Positions 18,001-24,785 of a DNA stretch of 64,000 nucleotides are shown one piece after another. Position 1 is the stretch's first letter; each line of letters opens with the position of its first letter. The DNA is taken from NCBI RefSeq assembly GCF_016798325.1, contig NZ_JAERVO010000007.1, positions 124,001 through 188,000 of the forward strand, read 5' to 3'. This stretch comes from Marinobacter mangrovi (GTDB lineage Bacteria; Pseudomonadota; Gammaproteobacteria; Pseudomonadales; Oleiphilaceae). Position numbers and translations under genes: made by a program. The notes beneath the pieces are model-generated. The model saw nothing but the letters and a program-made list of their open reading frames with translations, was not told where the DNA came from and ran no database searches.

Positions 18001-19439
18001 TCAGTAACGTGACGACGCAGGCCAATGGCCTCACCCAGACGCTGGCGTCTGGGATCGAATACGCGCCCTTCGGGCCACTCACTGGACTGACTTACGGCAA
18101 TGGTCTGGAACTGACGCGACAATACGACGCCGATTACCACCTGATCCGGCAACAGGTGGGCAACCTGCTGACGCAGCAGTACCAGTACGACGCCTCAAAC
18201 AACCTCAGCCTCATCGACGATCTTATCGAACCGGATGACTCCCAGGCCTACGCTTATGACCTCGTGGACCGTCTGCTTGCAGCGGTCGGACCCTACGGCG
18301 AGCGGGGCTATACCTATGACGGGATCGGCAACCGGACGAGCCTGATCGAAGAGACCGGGGAAAGCCCCTACCTCTATGACAACGGTCGCCTGACCACTGC
18401 TGGCAATACCGCCCTCGAATACGATGCGGCGGGCCACACAGTGCGCCGGGGCGACACCCGGTTCGCCTACAACGCCGCCGGTCGCCTGGTGCGGGCGACG
18501 ACCGAATCGGGGATCACCGAGTACGGTTACAACGCCCTGGGCCAGCGGGTGATCAAGCGAAGCCCGACGACAACCCGACATTATCTCTACGACCAGGCCG
18601 GCCGCCTGATCGTCAACCGCACGGCCGACGGCCGGAATCAGACCGAATACGTCTACCTGAACGGCCAGCGCCTGGCACTGGTCACCGCCCGCCCGGAGAC
18701 GCCCCAGACGGAGGAGGTGTTCTACATCCACGGCAACCACCTGGACGCTCCGCTGGTGGCGACGGACAGTGGTGGCGCGGTGGTGTGGCGAGGCCACTAC
18801 GAGCCGTTTGGGCGGCTGACGGTGGAACGGGACGAGATTGAGCTCTCGGCGCGATTGCCGGGTCAGTATGCGGATGCGGAGACGGGGTTACACTACAACT
18901 ATTTCCGGGATTATGACCCGAGTCTGGGGCGGTACATCGAGAGTGATCCGATAGGCTTGAGTGGGGGGGGGCTTAATACTTACGGTTACGTTGAGGGAAA
19001 TCCTCTAATTTACGGAGACCCATATGGCTTAATGAGTGTAGGCGCAGCTTGGGGGCTTCGAGCGCTAGGCGGGGTGAGTATGGTTGTTCCCCTTCCTGGA
19101 GCCAGGGTAGCTGGATTGGGGTTAATAGCAATGACAATACCTGGCGATACGCCGGTTAGTGACTCAGAACTTCAACAAGATATAGAGTATGAAGCAAATA
19201 GAAGAGAATATCACAATCGATGTGATGAGCCGGAGCCACCTAATTTCTTAAACCCTTGTGATCGGGCTAGATGGCAGCTAAGAAAGGCCCAGGACTGTAA
19301 GGCTCTCAGGCAAGAAATGACTCATAAGTGGTTTAATGGTGTGGAAGATGGGGATCATGCTAGGCACATGCTTCAACTTGATAGACAAATTCAAAATGCG
19401 GAACGCGCTGTGAAACAAAATTGTGCATGTGAGGAATAG
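15039..19439 (+). CDS. Secreted RHS/YD-repeat polymorphic toxin
   Basis: The ATG at 15039, 8 nt after AGGA, gives 1466 residues with a signal peptide (MTGSVLSLTLVCALLGVISPAAFA). A Cys-rich segment (DCEPCQSPYQW, KRCVKYCPP) and a DUF6531-type domain (GNPINVATGEKIQRFDPDVR) follow. Next come dozens of YD repeats (for example YRYDGKGRMVQVTFPGG). The RHS core ends with GLHYNYFRDYDPSLGRYIESDP and the tip begins after GDPYGL, near base 19032. The ~135-residue tip (HNRCDEPEPPNFLNPCDRAR, then KAQDCKALRQ) is AT-richer and I do not recognise its activity. RHS shells encapsulate a C-terminal toxin that is released for interbacterial killing. An ankyrin immunity gene follows at once. Confidence 0.88.
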   Translation: MPRVMTGSVLSLTLVCALLGVISPAAFAGKSCSATGTFYCATRADDPPSSSLCGIHPQSGIVPGVNIPDEEPSYGEGWSGPSEWNYVYSVSDSKDRLYGITERDVYRRDWKNPDAHPDTVSQNASVVQYDCEPCQSPYQWSSEQKRCVKYCPPDSTGLDVQLGVCIVPPKDEPNQCDIHAGNPINVATGEKIQRFDPDVRVGNGPFPIEFVRTYRSYIDPIARQKVIQESAASLDDWKIHYQPTNYEGPSKTLVSEFQTDDGEMAQSSMTHNYAKRLIVLDQSNVYLRSPEGKDERIRTTNTQNAFSDGILRKLASGWEIYTREGLHEEYNADGRLVRRDHPSGAWQKLEYNDDGDLVRILDDKGYAVELTYRQPGQLAALHLPDGQSVDYRYDGKGRMVQVTFPGGQVRETYRYENPDHPRLLTAIVDANGQRSAEWQYDERGRAVMSQHANGTDVTEITYNTDNSVSVANVNGHVKTVHFEDGSDRITKVEGKSCSSPDTNGNVELSEHTYSYGYPLLMTDESGNQTRYEYLSNGLLHYIERGYGSETPMRTSYIWHSLYQKPVTIYHPGYPEGRVEKFEYGQNGRVEKKTVSGGSDEQVTTYHYDDRDLLVEVDGPRTDVADVTRYEYDDRRRLIKVTAPSGAITEVTAFDADGRVTQIKDANGVVTALAYNAKGRLIRQETGERTVRYQYDAIGLLSQVTLGTGMTLSYSYDAARRLTAVSDTLGNRIEFALDDAGNVTKRSVTDPSGQLRFKQRYVYDRLNRLQQTIQASGAVWENRYDTAGNLVEQIDPTQYRQSHQFDPLDRPVGQVDPLSASTGFQYDAQGHLNAVTDALGRTTEYEYNALGEVIERRSPDTGTTQYRYDAAGNRIQRTDARGIEADYSYDAQNRLVQVIYPASGDAVSYQYDDPAAGSYGIGRLYRIEDGSGSTTYHYNAHGDVVEQTQVIESVQYTTRYSYNAAGQLTGMVYPGGRRIDYTYDAGGRISNVTTQANGLTQTLASGIEYAPFGPLTGLTYGNGLELTRQYDADYHLIRQQVGNLLTQQYQYDASNNLSLIDDLIEPDDSQAYAYDLVDRLLAAVGPYGERGYTYDGIGNRTSLIEETGESPYLYDNGRLTTAGNTALEYDAAGHTVRRGDTRFAYNAAGRLVRATTESGITEYGYNALGQRVIKRSPTTTRHYLYDQAGRLIVNRTADGRNQTEYVYLNGQRLALVTARPETPQTEEVFYIHGNHLDAPLVATDSGGAVVWRGHYEPFGRLTVERDEIELSARLPGQYADAETGLHYNYFRDYDPSLGRYIESDPIGLSGGGLNTYGYVEGNPLIYGDPYGLMSVGAAWGLRALGGVSMVVPLPGARVAGLGLIAMTIPGDTPVSDSELQQDIEYEANRREYHNRCDEPEPPNFLNPCDRARWQLRKAQDCKALRQEMTHKWFNGVEDGDHARHMLQLDRQIQNAERAVKQNCACEE

Positions 19440-19443
19440 ATAT

Positions 19444-19953
19444 ATGTTTAAGTCGTATGATGAAATTATTGAAGTTACTAGATATACGACAATAAATGAA
19501 TTAATCGCAGCAGGCTTTGATCCTTCGAAACCGGATATGGAAGGAGTTTATGTACTTAATCCAGTCTGTAAGAGACTGAATGTCGAATTGGTTTATGAGC
19601 TAATTCAGGCTGGTGCTAATGTAAATGCAGTAAGCGCTGATGGTTACACTCCATTACTCTCCGCTATTGAGTATTCACATCATGATTCAAAAGCTGCTGT
19701 AGAAGTCATTTCGTTGCTGTTGGATAACGGCGCTGATATAGAGGGAAGAGGGGATTGGGATAAAACACCATTTCTAAAGTCTTGTACACGAGGAGTAATC
19801 GAAATAACTCGGCTGTTAGTAAGTCGCGGTTGTGACATACACGCTAAAGCGAACGAAATAGGAGGTTTAATGGGAGCGAGAGAGTTCGCGGATATGCCTT
19901 CTAATAGTACAGGCTTTAAGAGGTACATTGATGAGTTGTTATCTAATAAATAG
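19444..19953 (+). CDS. Ankyrin-repeat immunity protein paired with the RHS tip
   Basis: A 169-residue protein with three to four ankyrin-like repeats (ELIQAGANVNAVSADGYTPLLSAIEYS; LLLDNGADIEGRGDWDKTPFL; LLVSRGCDIHAKANEIGGL). The ATG at 19444 uses a GAGGAA site inside the end of the toxin gene, only 4 nt after its stop. Ankyrin proteins are common immunity partners in polymorphic toxin loci. The gene is clearly AT-richer than the RHS core, as expected for an exchanged toxin-immunity tip. Confidence 0.75.
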   Translation: MFKSYDEIIEVTRYTTINELIAAGFDPSKPDMEGVYVLNPVCKRLNVELVYELIQAGANVNAVSADGYTPLLSAIEYSHHDSKAAVEVISLLLDNGADIEGRGDWDKTPFLKSCTRGVIEITRLLVSRGCDIHAKANEIGGLMGAREFADMPSNSTGFKRYIDELLSNK

Positions 19954-20002
19954 GTCAGAGTAGATTGATTTTACGCATTCTGACCAGCACACAAAACGAA
20001 AA

Positions 20003-20040
20003 GGGTCAGGTATTCAAATGCTAATTGCTAGTCCCTGACT
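20003..20040. repeat. Cassette-boundary inverted repeat, copy 1
   Basis: AAAAGGGTCAGG and CCCTGACT flank a conserved AT-rich centre (TATTCAAATGCTAATTG). Homologous copies stand at 21508 and 23294, each just before an RHS core fragment. The pattern recalls REP sequences of REP-associated tyrosine transposases, but no transposase gene is present here. Confidence 0.7.
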
Positions 20041-20082
20041 GCTGGCAGTACCGCCCGCGGATAGGATGCGGCGGGCCACACG

Positions 20083-21105
20083 GTGCGCCGGGGCGACCCC
20101 CGGTTCGCCTATAACGCCGCCGGTCGCTTGGTGCGGGCGACGACCGCATCGGGGATCACCGAGTACGGTTACAACGCCCTGGGCCAGCGGGTGATCAAGC
20201 GAAGCCCGACGACGACCCGACATTATCTCTACGACCAGGCCGGCCGCCTGATCGTCACCCGCACGGCCGACGGCCGGAAGCAGACCGAATACGTCTACCT
20301 GAACGGCCAGCGCCTGGCACTGGTCACCGCCCGCCCGGAGACGCCCCAGACGGAGGAGGTATTCTACATCCACGGCAACCACCTGGACGCTCCGCTGGTG
20401 GCGACGGACAGTGGTGGTGCGGTGGTGTGGCGAGGCCACTACGAGCCGTTTGGGCGGCTGACGGTGGAACGGGACGAGATTGAGCTCTCGGCGCGATTGC
20501 CGGGTCAGTATGCGGATGCGGAGACGGGGTTACACTACAACTACTTCCGGGATTATGACCCGAGTCTGGGGCGGTATCTTCAGAGTGATCCGATAGGGCT
20601 TCGGGGTGGGTTGAATACTTATGCCTACGTCGGTGGGGATCCTGTCAGTTATATTGACCCCCATGGGTTGTTCGAGGTGTACGCCACTAAGCTTTCCAAA
20701 CGAAGGTACGTTTATAAGTTTTATTTTTCGCCAGCTAGAGTTAAAGGAATTTTTGATCAATATCAGCCTTTTAGTCCTAGCAAAAAGGTGAATCAACTTA
20801 AAAAGCTTTGCGATTTGACAGGGCATGATTGTGGTTTCACTGGCCCTGCGGGGTTGTCAGACGTTGAAGGTTTCTCAAATAAATGGAATTGCTTGGGATA
20901 TGAAGATGACTTGAGAAATGCATTTGAAGGTTTGGGTTATGACGGAGGCAAGTTTAGCGGCACCCAATTATCTGAGGCTCAGGCTAGAGAAGCGATTAAA
21001 AAAATGAATGATGTTTTGCCTGAAGAAATATTCGATTTGTACCAAATGGATGCAGTTGTGGATAGAGCTAAAAGCCGGGCCGTGGAAGCCTCTGGCTCTC
21101 GCTAG
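20083..21105 (+). CDS. Orphan RHS core and toxin tip, cassette 1
   Basis: A promoterless RHS fragment with 340 codons from a GTG at 20083. Homology to the main gene begins earlier (about 20036), where a TAG replaces the TAC of the main gene's EYDAAGHT. The core (YNAAGRLV to PSLGRYLQSDPIGLRGG) is almost identical to the full-length gene. The ~144-residue tip after IDPHGL is new (VYATKLSKRRYVYKFYFSPA, FSNKWNCLGYEDDLRNAFEG), AT-rich and not recognised. It is probably silent until recombined onto the full-length gene. An immunity-like gene follows after 25 nt. Confidence 0.75.
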   Translation: MRRGDPRFAYNAAGRLVRATTASGITEYGYNALGQRVIKRSPTTTRHYLYDQAGRLIVTRTADGRKQTEYVYLNGQRLALVTARPETPQTEEVFYIHGNHLDAPLVATDSGGAVVWRGHYEPFGRLTVERDEIELSARLPGQYADAETGLHYNYFRDYDPSLGRYLQSDPIGLRGGLNTYAYVGGDPVSYIDPHGLFEVYATKLSKRRYVYKFYFSPARVKGIFDQYQPFSPSKKVNQLKKLCDLTGHDCGFTGPAGLSDVEGFSNKWNCLGYEDDLRNAFEGLGYDGGKFSGTQLSEAQAREAIKKMNDVLPEEIFDLYQMDAVVDRAKSRAVEASGSR

Positions 21106-21130
21106 AAAAATGACTATATAAGAGGGAATT

Positions 21131-21493
21131 ATGGATCTACTTGTGCAATTGGTTATTTTGGCACTTTTGTATGCTTGGCCTGTGCTGCTTTCAATGGGCT
21201 TTTCTCTAGCAATAGATAGAGCTAATAAAAGTAGGCTTTTTGTGGTTAAGAGTATTGGTTTTGGGTATCTAATTTTTTTGATTGGGATGGTCGCTGCTTT
21301 TATTTTGGAGGTTTGGAAGGAGGGCTTTTTTATCAGGTGTTCTTCTGGAAACGCAACTGGTTCATGTAGTCAGGGATTTCTTGAGTTCATGGACTTTTTA
21401 GATGACTACGGCTTTTGGGTAGTTACTATTATTCTAATGATTTCTCATTACTTCGTTGTATCTAAGGTGCTAGTTACCCGAAAAACTGGATGA
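21131..21493 (+). CDS. Small membrane protein, probable immunity protein of cassette 1
   Basis: A 120-residue hydrophobic protein with about three membrane helices (LLVQLVILALLYAWPVLLSMG, SIGFGYLIFLIGMVAAFIL, FWVVTIILMISHYFVV) and a short loop with two Cys (FFIRCSSGNATGSC). It follows the orphan tip directly and shares its low GC. The immunity role comes from position only. A membrane immunity protein would suggest that the tip acts at or crosses the inner membrane. Confidence 0.6.
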   Translation: MDLLVQLVILALLYAWPVLLSMGFSLAIDRANKSRLFVVKSIGFGYLIFLIGMVAAFILEVWKEGFFIRCSSGNATGSCSQGFLEFMDFLDDYGFWVVTIILMISHYFVVSKVLVTRKTG

Positions 21494-21507
21494 AAAGGAG
21501 ATAAAAA

Positions 21508-21545
21508 GGGTCAGGTATTCAAATGCTAATTGATAATCCCTGACC
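21508..21545. repeat. Cassette-boundary inverted repeat, copy 2
   Basis: GGGTCAGG and CCCTGACC flank the same AT-rich centre as at 20003. RHS core homology begins right after it (CGCTGGCAGTAC). Confidence 0.7.
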
Positions 21546-22605
21546 GCTGGCAGTACAGCTCACGAATAGGATGCGGTGGGCCACACAGTGCGCCGGGGCG
21601 ACACCCGGTTTGCCTACAATGCTGCCGGTCGCCTGGTGCGGGCGACGACCGAATCGGGGATCACCGAGTACGGTTACAACGCCCTGGGCCAGCGGGTGAT
21701 CAAGCGAAGCCCGACGACAACCCGACATTATCTCTACGACCAGGCCGGCCGCCTGATCGTCACCCGCACGGCCGACGGCCGGAAGCAGACCGAATACGTC
21801 TACCTGAACGGCCAGCGCCTGGCACTGGTCACCGCCCGCCCGGAGACGCCCCAGGTGGAGGCGGTGTTCTACATCCACGGCAACCACCTGGACGCTCCGC
21901 TGGTGGTGACGGACAGTGGTGGCGCGGTGGTGTGGCGAGGCCACTACGAGCCGTTTGGGCGGCTGACGGTGGAACGGGACGAGATTGAGCTCTCGGCGCG
22001 ATTGCCGGGTCAGTATGCGGATGCGGATGCGGAGACGGGGTTACACTACAACTACTTCCGGGATTATGACCCGAGTCTGGGGCGGTATCTTCAGAGTGAT
22101 CCGATAGGGTTGAATGGGGGCATCAACACCTACGGTTATGCTTATGGTAATCCGCTTAATATCACTGATCCGCAGGGATTGTGTGGTTTTGGGGACTGCG
22201 CTTGTCTATTTAGGAGGAGTGGCCGCGCAAGGACTGATTGATTATTTATCAGTTAAATATGCTCTTCAGAATCGGCCTGCCTCACTTGATATGCCGTATT
22301 ACACTCAAGATTCTGATGAAGGTCAATGTCCAAGTTTGCCCGACGGTCTGGTGGGAGATAATCCGCGAAGTTCTAGCGGAAAACGGACAAACACCGATCT
22401 TCCTTCAGATAAATTTCCAGACGTTATTGATAGCCTAACTGGAGGTAACTTAAAGCCAAAGCCGAAGGGCGGTTTCAAAGCACCTAATAGCGTTAATATT
22501 AGGCCTGGTAAACCCGGTGAAGGCCCTCGTATAGATATTCCCGCAAATGGGACGAAGCCACCAGAGACAATCCATTTTCCAGAGGATACGCCATGGCCAT
22601 TTTAA
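21546..22605 (+). pseudogene. Orphan RHS core and toxin tip, cassette 2, frameshifted
   Basis: The RHS core is nearly identical to the main gene (usable GTG codons at 21576), again with TAG in place of the EYDA tyrosine codon. After NITDPQGLCGFG the frame closes at 22241. Removing one G from GGGG at 22191-22194 restores a long frame that reads FGTALVYLGGVAAQGLIDYL and continues to 22605. That tip ends RIDIPANGTKPPETIHFP plus EDTPWPF, a C-terminal pattern I have seen in RHS toxins but cannot assign to a mechanism. The core also has a GCGGAT duplication (PGQYADADAETG). Likely silent and currently broken, unless the extra G is a sequencing error. Confidence 0.75.
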
Positions 22606-23195
22606 AAAGAAAGTTATTGGTTCCTGATGAGGAATTTGTATCCTTCCTGCAGAGGTTGGACGAATGCAAAGTTCTTTGTCCGTCTGAAAGTTCGGCGTGG
22701 TCTGATATGTTGATTCTTGAGTCAGGCTCAGGCGATCGGATGTCGCTGTCAAGCGACTATGTTAATATTGAGTTTAAGTTTGAGGTTTTTTATTTATCTT
22801 CAAGTGATAGCTGCTTATCAGAAAAGTTGGATTTAAAAGAAATATTTTCGGTTGTAGAAATGAGCAGTGCAAAATTTCTATTCCAAGTGGCATGGCTGAG
22901 GCCTGCTCTCCCGGGGGAAGTTCCGCCTAACTATGAGCAGGTTGTTGAAGAGGTGGGTGTTCGTAATGACATACCTGAAGCAGCGTATGTTGCCGGTTTG
23001 TATGTTAAAGGAATATTGATTTTATCAAACGAGCGGCCCGTGATAGCTATTGCTAGTAGTGGCGATAATCCTGATGTGTTGGTGCTTGCTGTTGATGAAC
23101 AGGAAATTGATGCTGTTCTTGGTAAATGTGAACAAGTTTCCCCTTTCGCCGTGCATGATTGGATAATGCAATTGAAATATTCGGGTTGGGTTTGA
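22593..23195 (+). CDS. Probable immunity protein of cassette 2
   Basis: A 200-residue acidic soluble protein (MAILKRKLLVPDEEFVSFLQ) whose ATG overlaps the last 13 nt of the cassette 2 tip, a strong sign of a coupled toxin-immunity pair. It is AT-rich, with no signal peptide or membrane helix. No family is recognised. The immunity role is inferred from coupling and position. Confidence 0.6.
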   Translation: MAILKRKLLVPDEEFVSFLQRLDECKVLCPSESSAWSDMLILESGSGDRMSLSSDYVNIEFKFEVFYLSSSDSCLSEKLDLKEIFSVVEMSSAKFLFQVAWLRPALPGEVPPNYEQVVEEVGVRNDIPEAAYVAGLYVKGILILSNERPVIAIASSGDNPDVLVLAVDEQEIDAVLGKCEQVSPFAVHDWIMQLKYSGWV

Positions 23196-23293
23196 GCTAT
23201 ATGAAACGCTACGTTGCATTACTTAGCGCATAGAAGGTACCAAGCATTTTCTTCTTTAAAGCGCCCGGAACCGGCTTGAGGATGAGGTGAAAA

Positions 23294-23331
23294 GGGTGAG
23301 GTACTCAAATGCTAATTGATAATCCCTGACC
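23294..23331. repeat. Cassette-boundary inverted repeat, copy 3
   Basis: GGGTGAGG and CCCTGACC around the conserved centre, with one mismatch in the left arm. RHS core homology resumes immediately after it. Confidence 0.65.
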
Positions 23332-23513
23332 GCTGGCAATACCGCCCTCGAATACGATGCGGCGGGCCACACAGTGCGCCGGGGTGACGCCCGGTTCGCC
23401 TACAACGCCGCCGGTCGCTTGGTGCGGGCGACGACCGAATCGGGGATCACCGAGTACGGTTACAACGCCCTGGGCCAGCGGGTGATCAAGCGAAGCCCGA
23501 CGACGACCTCAAG
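23332..23513 (+). pseudogene. Truncated fourth RHS core fragment
   Basis: It matches the RHS core from AGNTALEYDAAGHTVRRGD to GQRVIKRSPTTT, then breaks inside the ACGACGACC run and continues as dioxygenase sequence. Here the TAC of EYDA is kept, unlike cassettes 1 and 2. No tip or immunity gene remains. Confidence 0.8.
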
Positions 23514-23625
23514 TCCACCCTACACCGGGTGCGGGTGCCACGGGCCGGAGAGGAGGTACCCCGAGATTTCGGCACGGGATTACCTGTTGCAGCGGATCAA
23601 CGCGAACTATGCCGGGAAGATGTAG
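23508..23625 (+). pseudogene. Diverged 3' fragment of a 2OG-Fe(II) dioxygenase gene
   Basis: Homologous to 14548-14730: TCAAGTCCACCCTACACCGG corresponds to the LKSTLHRVR region. A deletion between two GGGCCGG/GGGACCGGA-like sites removes about 90 nt, and the remainder carries ISARDYLLQRINANYAGKM and the stop. It differs from the intact gene at many positions, so it is not a recent copy. The following terminator is also homologous. Confidence 0.8.
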
Positions 23626-23643
23626 GTTGTTGTGAGAGTGAGG

Positions 23644-23673
23644 AAGCCCGTGCCGGGAGGTGCGGGCTTTTTT
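23644..23673 (+). terminator. Rho-independent terminator after the dioxygenase remnant
   Basis: An AAGCCCG/CGGGCTT stem followed by six Ts, homologous to the hairpin at 14749. Confidence 0.8.
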
Positions 23674-23703
23674 GTGGCTGGCGTCATCTTTGATGTTCCC
23701 TTT

Positions 23704-23721
23704 GTTATCATTTATGATAAC
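23704..23721. promoter_or_regulatory. Palindromic operator candidate for higBA
   Basis: A perfect inverted repeat GTTATCAT-TT-ATGATAAC, 23 nt before the toxin start. Type II antitoxins with an XRE domain bind such palindromes to autoregulate. Confidence 0.65.
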
Positions 23722-23743
23722 CGCCAAGAATTAGGATGATTCT

Positions 23744-24073
23744 ATGACGTGGGACATTAGGTTTTACGGCGACGTCCAACAGGACATTCTGGATATGCCG
23801 CCAAAGATCCAGGCTCGGATGATCCGGTTGCTGGAGATGATTGAGAAATATGGTGCGAATCTCGGTGAGCCTCACACCAAAGCGATGGGTGGTGGGCTGT
23901 TCGAGATTCGCACAAAAGCCAAGGAAGGGATCGGGAGAGGGTTTTACTGCTATATGGAGGGTGAAGCGGTCATGGTGCTTCACGCCTTCGTCAAGAAGAC
24001 CCAGAAAACGCCTTTGAAAGAACTGAGGCTTGCGCGAGAGCGGCTTCGAGAGGTGAGACAGTATGAGTCTTAA
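23744..24073 (+). CDS. higB: HigB/RelE-like type II toxin
   Basis: A 109-residue protein of the phage Gp49/HigB-like family (RFYGDVQQDILDMPPKIQARMIRLLEMIEKYG, then LFEIRTKAKEGIGRGFYCYM and VMVLHAFVKKTQKTP). The LxELR-type basic features and the HAFxKKTQKTP block are typical of this family of ribosome-dependent mRNA interferases. It comes before its antitoxin, the reverse of the usual order but normal for higBA. The overlap with the antitoxin is 11 nt. Confidence 0.85.
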   Translation: MTWDIRFYGDVQQDILDMPPKIQARMIRLLEMIEKYGANLGEPHTKAMGGGLFEIRTKAKEGIGRGFYCYMEGEAVMVLHAFVKKTQKTPLKELRLARERLREVRQYES

Positions 24074-24353
24074 GGCACTTAAGCAGAAAGCATTTCAAAA
24101 CGAAGCGGTCCGGAAAGAATACGAGGAATTGGCTGGTGAGTTCGAATACATCGAGCAGCTGATCAGCATGCGTGCTCATGCTGGCTTGACCCAGGACGAC
24201 GTTGCAAAGCGAATCGGCACTGCGAAAAGCAATATTTCCCGTCTTGAGGGTGGTCGAGGCAACCCTAGCTGGAGCACCCTGAAAAAATACGCCTCTGCTT
24301 GTGGGTATCGCATCAAATTGGAAGCGATTGAGGACAAGCCGGCAGGTGCCTGA
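24063..24353 (+). CDS. higA: HigA-like XRE antitoxin
   Basis: A 96-residue protein with a helix-turn-helix of the XRE/Cro type at about residues 35-80 (MRAHAGLTQDDVAKRIGTAKSNISRLEGGRGNPSWSTL). It overlaps the toxin gene by 11 nt and should neutralise HigB and repress the palindrome at 23704. Confidence 0.87.
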   Translation: MSLKALKQKAFQNEAVRKEYEELAGEFEYIEQLISMRAHAGLTQDDVAKRIGTAKSNISRLEGGRGNPSWSTLKKYASACGYRIKLEAIEDKPAGA

Positions 24354-24382
24354 GGAGATGGCTTTGCATGCTTCGGGAGGCT

Positions 24383-24489
24383 GAAACCAATGGATGCCAT
24401 CGCTTCCGTCGCCTAACAGGGCCGTACATGGCCGCTTATGCGACGAGGACATCCTGTCCTCTGCTCCAGCGATGGCACCCATTGGTTTC
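24383..24489. repeat. ~108-bp long-armed palindrome, copy A
   Basis: Outer arms of 22 nt (GAAACCAATGGATGCCATCG at the left) pair with one mismatch. The centre contains GGCCGTACATGGCC and GGACATCCTGTCC. Copies B (24579) and C (43478) share centre and layout but have different inner-arm bases that still pair. Confidence 0.8.
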
Positions 24490-24578
24490 GATCAGACCTT
24501 TTGCAAGTTTCCTGTTATCCCTCTGAACAGGTCGAAATGCCTGCCGGGTTTTGATGGCGATTACGTCTAAGTCAGAAA

Positions 24579-24686
24579 GAAGCGAATGGATGCCCTTGCC
24601 GAAGGAGGGACAGGGATGTCCCGGTCGCATTAGTCGGCCAGGGACGGCCGTCTAATGCAGCGTAGGCAAGGGTGTCCATTGGCTTC
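24579..24686. repeat. ~108-bp long-armed palindrome, copy B (inverted)
   Basis: Arms GAAGCGAATGGATGCCCTTG and CAAGGGTGTCCATTGGCTTC pair with about three mismatches. The centre (GGGACAGGGATGTCCC near the left arm) matches copies A and C on the opposite strand. Similarity to copy C continues about 30 nt beyond the arm at 24578-24545. Confidence 0.8.
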
Positions 24687-24724
24687 CGGCTCGGGGGCGC
24701 AGTCTTCCTAAATCCAGCCTTCTA

Positions 24725-24769
24725 AAAAAGGCACCTGGCGGCGCCTCAGAAGCTGAAGCGTCTGCTACA
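24725..24769 (-). terminator. REP-like arm plus terminator for the guaD-puuD operon
   Basis: Reading leftward, the arm TGTAGCAGACGCTTCAGCTT (24741-24769 region) is followed by a GGCGCC-GCCA-GGTGCC hairpin and a T run (AAAAAAGG on the plus strand at 24725). It stands 16 nt beyond the puuD stop and is well placed to end the purine operon. Confidence 0.7.
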
Positions 24770-24785
24770 GGGACTCCCCGGACTT

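Noticed and set aside
16200-18950. Regular repeats within the RHS gene as a possible CRISPR or minisatellite
   Set aside because: The repeats are degenerate YD codon repeats in a continuous reading frame, without spacers.
19999-23640. Transposase or integrase for the RHS cassettes
   Set aside because: All frames over the array were checked; only RHS fragments, immunity-like genes and a dioxygenase remnant appear.
24436-24630. Small frame sharing a peptide (RPGHPCPSFGKG) with a frame at 43495-43836
   Set aside because: Shared peptide comes from the ~108-bp palindrome copies, not from a conserved protein; no ribosome site or coding bias.
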